From: Haematobia irritans
Lineage: Eukaryota; Arthropoda; Insecta; Diptera; Muscidae
Assembly: GCF_050003625.1 (NCBI RefSeq)
Contig: NC_134398.1
Span: 19,294,997 to 19,358,996, forward strand
Length of the DNA: 64,000 bases
Direction of reading: 5' to 3'
Both the position numbers and the translations under genes were made by a program. The notes beneath the pieces are model-generated. The model was not told the origin of the DNA. It worked only from the letters and a program-made list of their open reading frames with translations, and searched no databases. Each line of letters opens with the position of its first letter. Position 1 is the first letter of the stretch. Positions 61,705-64,000 of the stretch are shown piece by piece.

Positions 61705-63187
61705 CCCCACAATGGCCACCAAAATCTCCGAATTTCAAATCGTTGGACTTTGGCTCCTTTAAAGTGTACGGTTGGAACTTAAAAATACAAAAGTTCTAAT
61801 AATCTCAAGACGGCGCTTCGTCGGGAGTGGGCCAATCTACCACGGAGCCACTTTCGTGTATCGTGTGATGGCTGATGGCGGACGGAAATTTCTCCGATTC
61901 ATTACCTTGAAAAATTAAATAGCTTTGCCTATATAAGGCAACATTTCAATTATTTGCCACTACACATTCTACACAATTCAAAGGGAAATCTCTCTATCCC
62001 TTATTTATTGTGAATTAAAAACACAAAAATTTCCTCCCAAAGAGTGTCTTTAAAATTCGTTGCCCACCAAAATGTAAAACCATTATTCCAATTCCTACTT
62101 CATTTATTTGCCTTCCGACTGTTGGTAGAAAAAGAGTTTTCAATTCTTGATTACTTGATGGTTGTGATGGTCTGGCTCCTATGGCCATTTAATTTTGTTG
62201 TTGTAGTAGCCACTGTTGGTGTTGTTGTTTTGTTTTTAATTTTCATTGACGACTTTTAATGGGCTTGCATTTGTTGTCTTCATGGAGAGAAATTGTTTGT
62301 TTCTGTGATTCCCTGCCATGATCTTTCATGAAGAAATCCCATTGAAGTTGATAGCAGGAGCCATTGGTTACAAAAAGAAAACACCAGATACACTAAGGTG
62401 ATGATGGTACTCGTGTATTGAAATCATCTGGCGAGGAGGAAATCGAAATGGGGGAAAACAAACTGTCATTTAGTTAATCACATGGCCAAGATACTTTTTG
62501 GCCAATGCACATTACAAAGCAGTCAGAAGTCAGCAAGTCTGATAGCCTACCGCCTGATGACTTTTTGCTCCACAATTCCTTTTCATCTTCTATTCCGTAA
62601 CTATTTGTAAAGGAATTAATTTAAATTAAAGTTTGGAGTATCCCTTGCTCCTCTCTTTAGCTTTTCCATGGAACAAATGGATATATGTATAGGAAAAAAG
62701 GGAATCGTTGACATATGATAATGTCCATCCACTTCAACGTGGCAATCGTGGTAACATTTGAATAGCAACGATATGTATTTATCTTAATTTAAGTGAATGT
62801 TTATATGACGGTGGGGCATGGATGCAAATTAAATGACTTTAGATCACGTTTTAATGTTGGTTAGTGTTTTTTGTTTGTTGTTGTTTTCGTTTTTTGTTTA
62901 CTTTTACTCGACATAATGATGGTAATTTGAATGGGATTTTATATGTGACGAGTAGTCTTGGAGAGCTGATAAAAACCTGAACATATATCCTTTTTGGTTG
63001 AGAGCAGGGAACCACTCATGCTGATTACTTCGATCAGTTAATTGAATTGCAGTTTGGTGTCAATATTGAGACCTGCATTGAATTAATTTAATTTTTTTTT
63101 TCTATAAATGAATTTTAGTTTTTTATTGTAATAATTGTATTTTTGATTTAATTTTAATTTTAGTCTAAAATGTAATTTTAACATTAA
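61705..63187. other. Unique-looking segment, possible TATA box
   Basis: CCTATATAAGGCAAC near 61930 is a TATA-like motif followed 25-35 bases later by a CACTACACATTC stretch. No downstream coding exon is recognised. The rest has no visible feature. Confidence 0.25.
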
Positions 63188-63707
63188 TTATACACTCCAC
63201 CATAGGATGGGGGTATATTAACTTTGTCATTCCGTTCGTAACACATCGAAATATTGCTCTCAGACGCCATAAAGTATATATATTCTGGGTTGTGGTGAAA
63301 TTCTGAGTCGATCTAAATATGTCCGTCCATCGTCCGTCTGTTGAAATCAAATTAACGAAACAAGCTATCGACTTGAAACTTGGCAGAAGTAGTTGTTATC
63401 GATGTAGGTCGGAGGTATTGCAAATGGGCCATATCGGTTCACTTTTACGTATAGCCCCCAGATTAGGCTGGCGGAGCCTCAAAGAGAGGCAAAATTCATC
63501 CGATCCGGCGGAAATTTAGTACATGGCGTTGGTATATAGTCTCTAATAAACATGCAAAAATTGGTTCATATCGGTCCATAATTATATATAGCTCCTATAT
63601 AAACTGATCCCCAGATTTGGCTTGGCTTGAACCTCAAAGAGAAGCAAATTGCTGAAATTTGGTACATGGTGTTGGTATATGGTCTCTAATAACCATACAA
63701 AAATTGG
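63188..63707 (-). mobile_element. DINE-like element, truncated
   Basis: Starts TACACTCCACCATAGGATGG, has GTCCGTCCATCGTCCGTCTG and about two internal units, and stops at ACAAAAATTGG, where 29-bp repeats begin. The microsatellite has decayed compared with other copies. Confidence 0.8.
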
Positions 63708-64000
63708 AAAATTTTATTTCTATAGAAAAATTTGTCAAAATATGATTTCCATACAAAATTTGGTCAAAAATTTATTTCTATAGCAAATTTTGTCAAAATT
63801 TTATTTCTATTCAAAATTTTGTCAGAAATTTATTTCTATAAAAAATTTTGTCAAAAATTTATTTATATAGCAAATTTTGTCAAAAATTTATTTCTATAAA
63901 AAATTTTGTCAAAAATTTATTTATATAGAAAATTTTGGTCAAAATTTTATTTCTATACATAATTTTGTCAAAAATTTATTTCTATACAAAATTTTGTCAA
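63708..64000 (-). repeat. 29-bp minisatellite array, reverse orientation, runs off the window
   Basis: About ten units of TTTGTCAAAATTTTATTTCT type, fairly regular, continuing past the end. Confidence 0.9.

Larger units (their letters stand above)
35516..64000 (-). other. Ddr: Upstream Ddr intron or 5' region (at least 28 kb)
   Basis: The discoidin domain should start about 45-50 residues before the exon at 35515, with a first Cys, a G-M-x-x-G stretch and an S-A-S-S stretch. I looked for this on the minus strand up to 64000 and did not find it. The first coding exon or exons are therefore likely outside the window. A missed short exon is possible. Confidence 0.55.

Noticed and set aside
61925..61990. 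RNA polymerase II promoter at TATATAAGG
   Set aside because: A TATA-like word alone is expected by chance in AT-rich DNA; no convincing initiator or coding exon follows.

Overview
The window looks like a fragment of a large, AT-rich, repeat-laden insect genome, most likely a calyptrate (muscoid) fly. The evidence is a single arthropod-type gene with consensus GT-AG introns, dipteran DINE-1/mini-me-like elements carrying GGAC/GTCT microsatellites, a tRNA-derived SINE, and thousands of bases of a degenerate 29-bp minisatellite. No bacterial features (operons, Shine-Dalgarno sites, CRISPR) are present. The species assignment is inference.

Only one gene can be supported. It is on the minus strand and is a discoidin domain receptor (Ddr, collagen-binding receptor tyrosine kinase). 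Three consecutive coding exons are visible: 35515-35284, 32830-32683 and 241-62. Their phases match exactly (0 after the first, 1 after the second), and the joined reading frame follows vertebrate DDR1/DDR2 from the middle of the discoidin (F5/8 type C) domain into the discoidin-like domain without a gap. The exons encoding the signal peptide and start of the discoidin domain lie upstream, probably beyond 64000. The transmembrane and kinase exons lie beyond position 1. The window is therefore mostly intron: one intron of about 32.4 kb, one of about 2.5 kb, and at least 28 kb of a third.

Layout: 1-300 exon; 1.3-4.1 kb 29-bp array; 5.3-7.1 kb near-complete DINE-like element with 153-bp internal repeats; 8-10.3 kb further 29-bp array; 11.6-12.2 and 16.2-18.2 kb tandem repeats carrying a retroviral-type primer-binding-site motif (TGGCGCCCAAC); 12.2-15 kb TIR-bounded 29-bp array; 18.5-24.5 kb 29-bp arrays with an LTR/PBS remnant at 19.76 kb; 25.8-27.2 kb second DINE-like element; 28.6-32.2 kb 29-bp array in reverse orientation with a SINE inside; 32.7 and 35.3 kb Ddr exons; 33.2-35.2 kb tandem repeats with GGGGACAT; 36.2-41.4 kb a 5.2-kb compound pentanucleotide satellite; 42.6-45 kb more GGGGACAT repeats; 46-49 kb the most complete TIR-bounded 29-bp element; 50-52.8 kb AT-rich tandem duplications; 55.2-57 kb an older element split by a hAT-like element with a perfect 8-bp target duplication; 57-59 kb 29-bp array ending in the TIR; 60.1-61.7 kb DINE-like element plus SINE; 63.2-64 kb DINE fragment and reversed 29-bp array.

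Most predicted open reading frames over 60 codons are artefacts: the 29-bp unit lacks stops over several frames and translates into a 29-residue F/K/I/S-rich periodicity, and the 153-bp DINE repeat is open on both strands because 153 is divisible by three.
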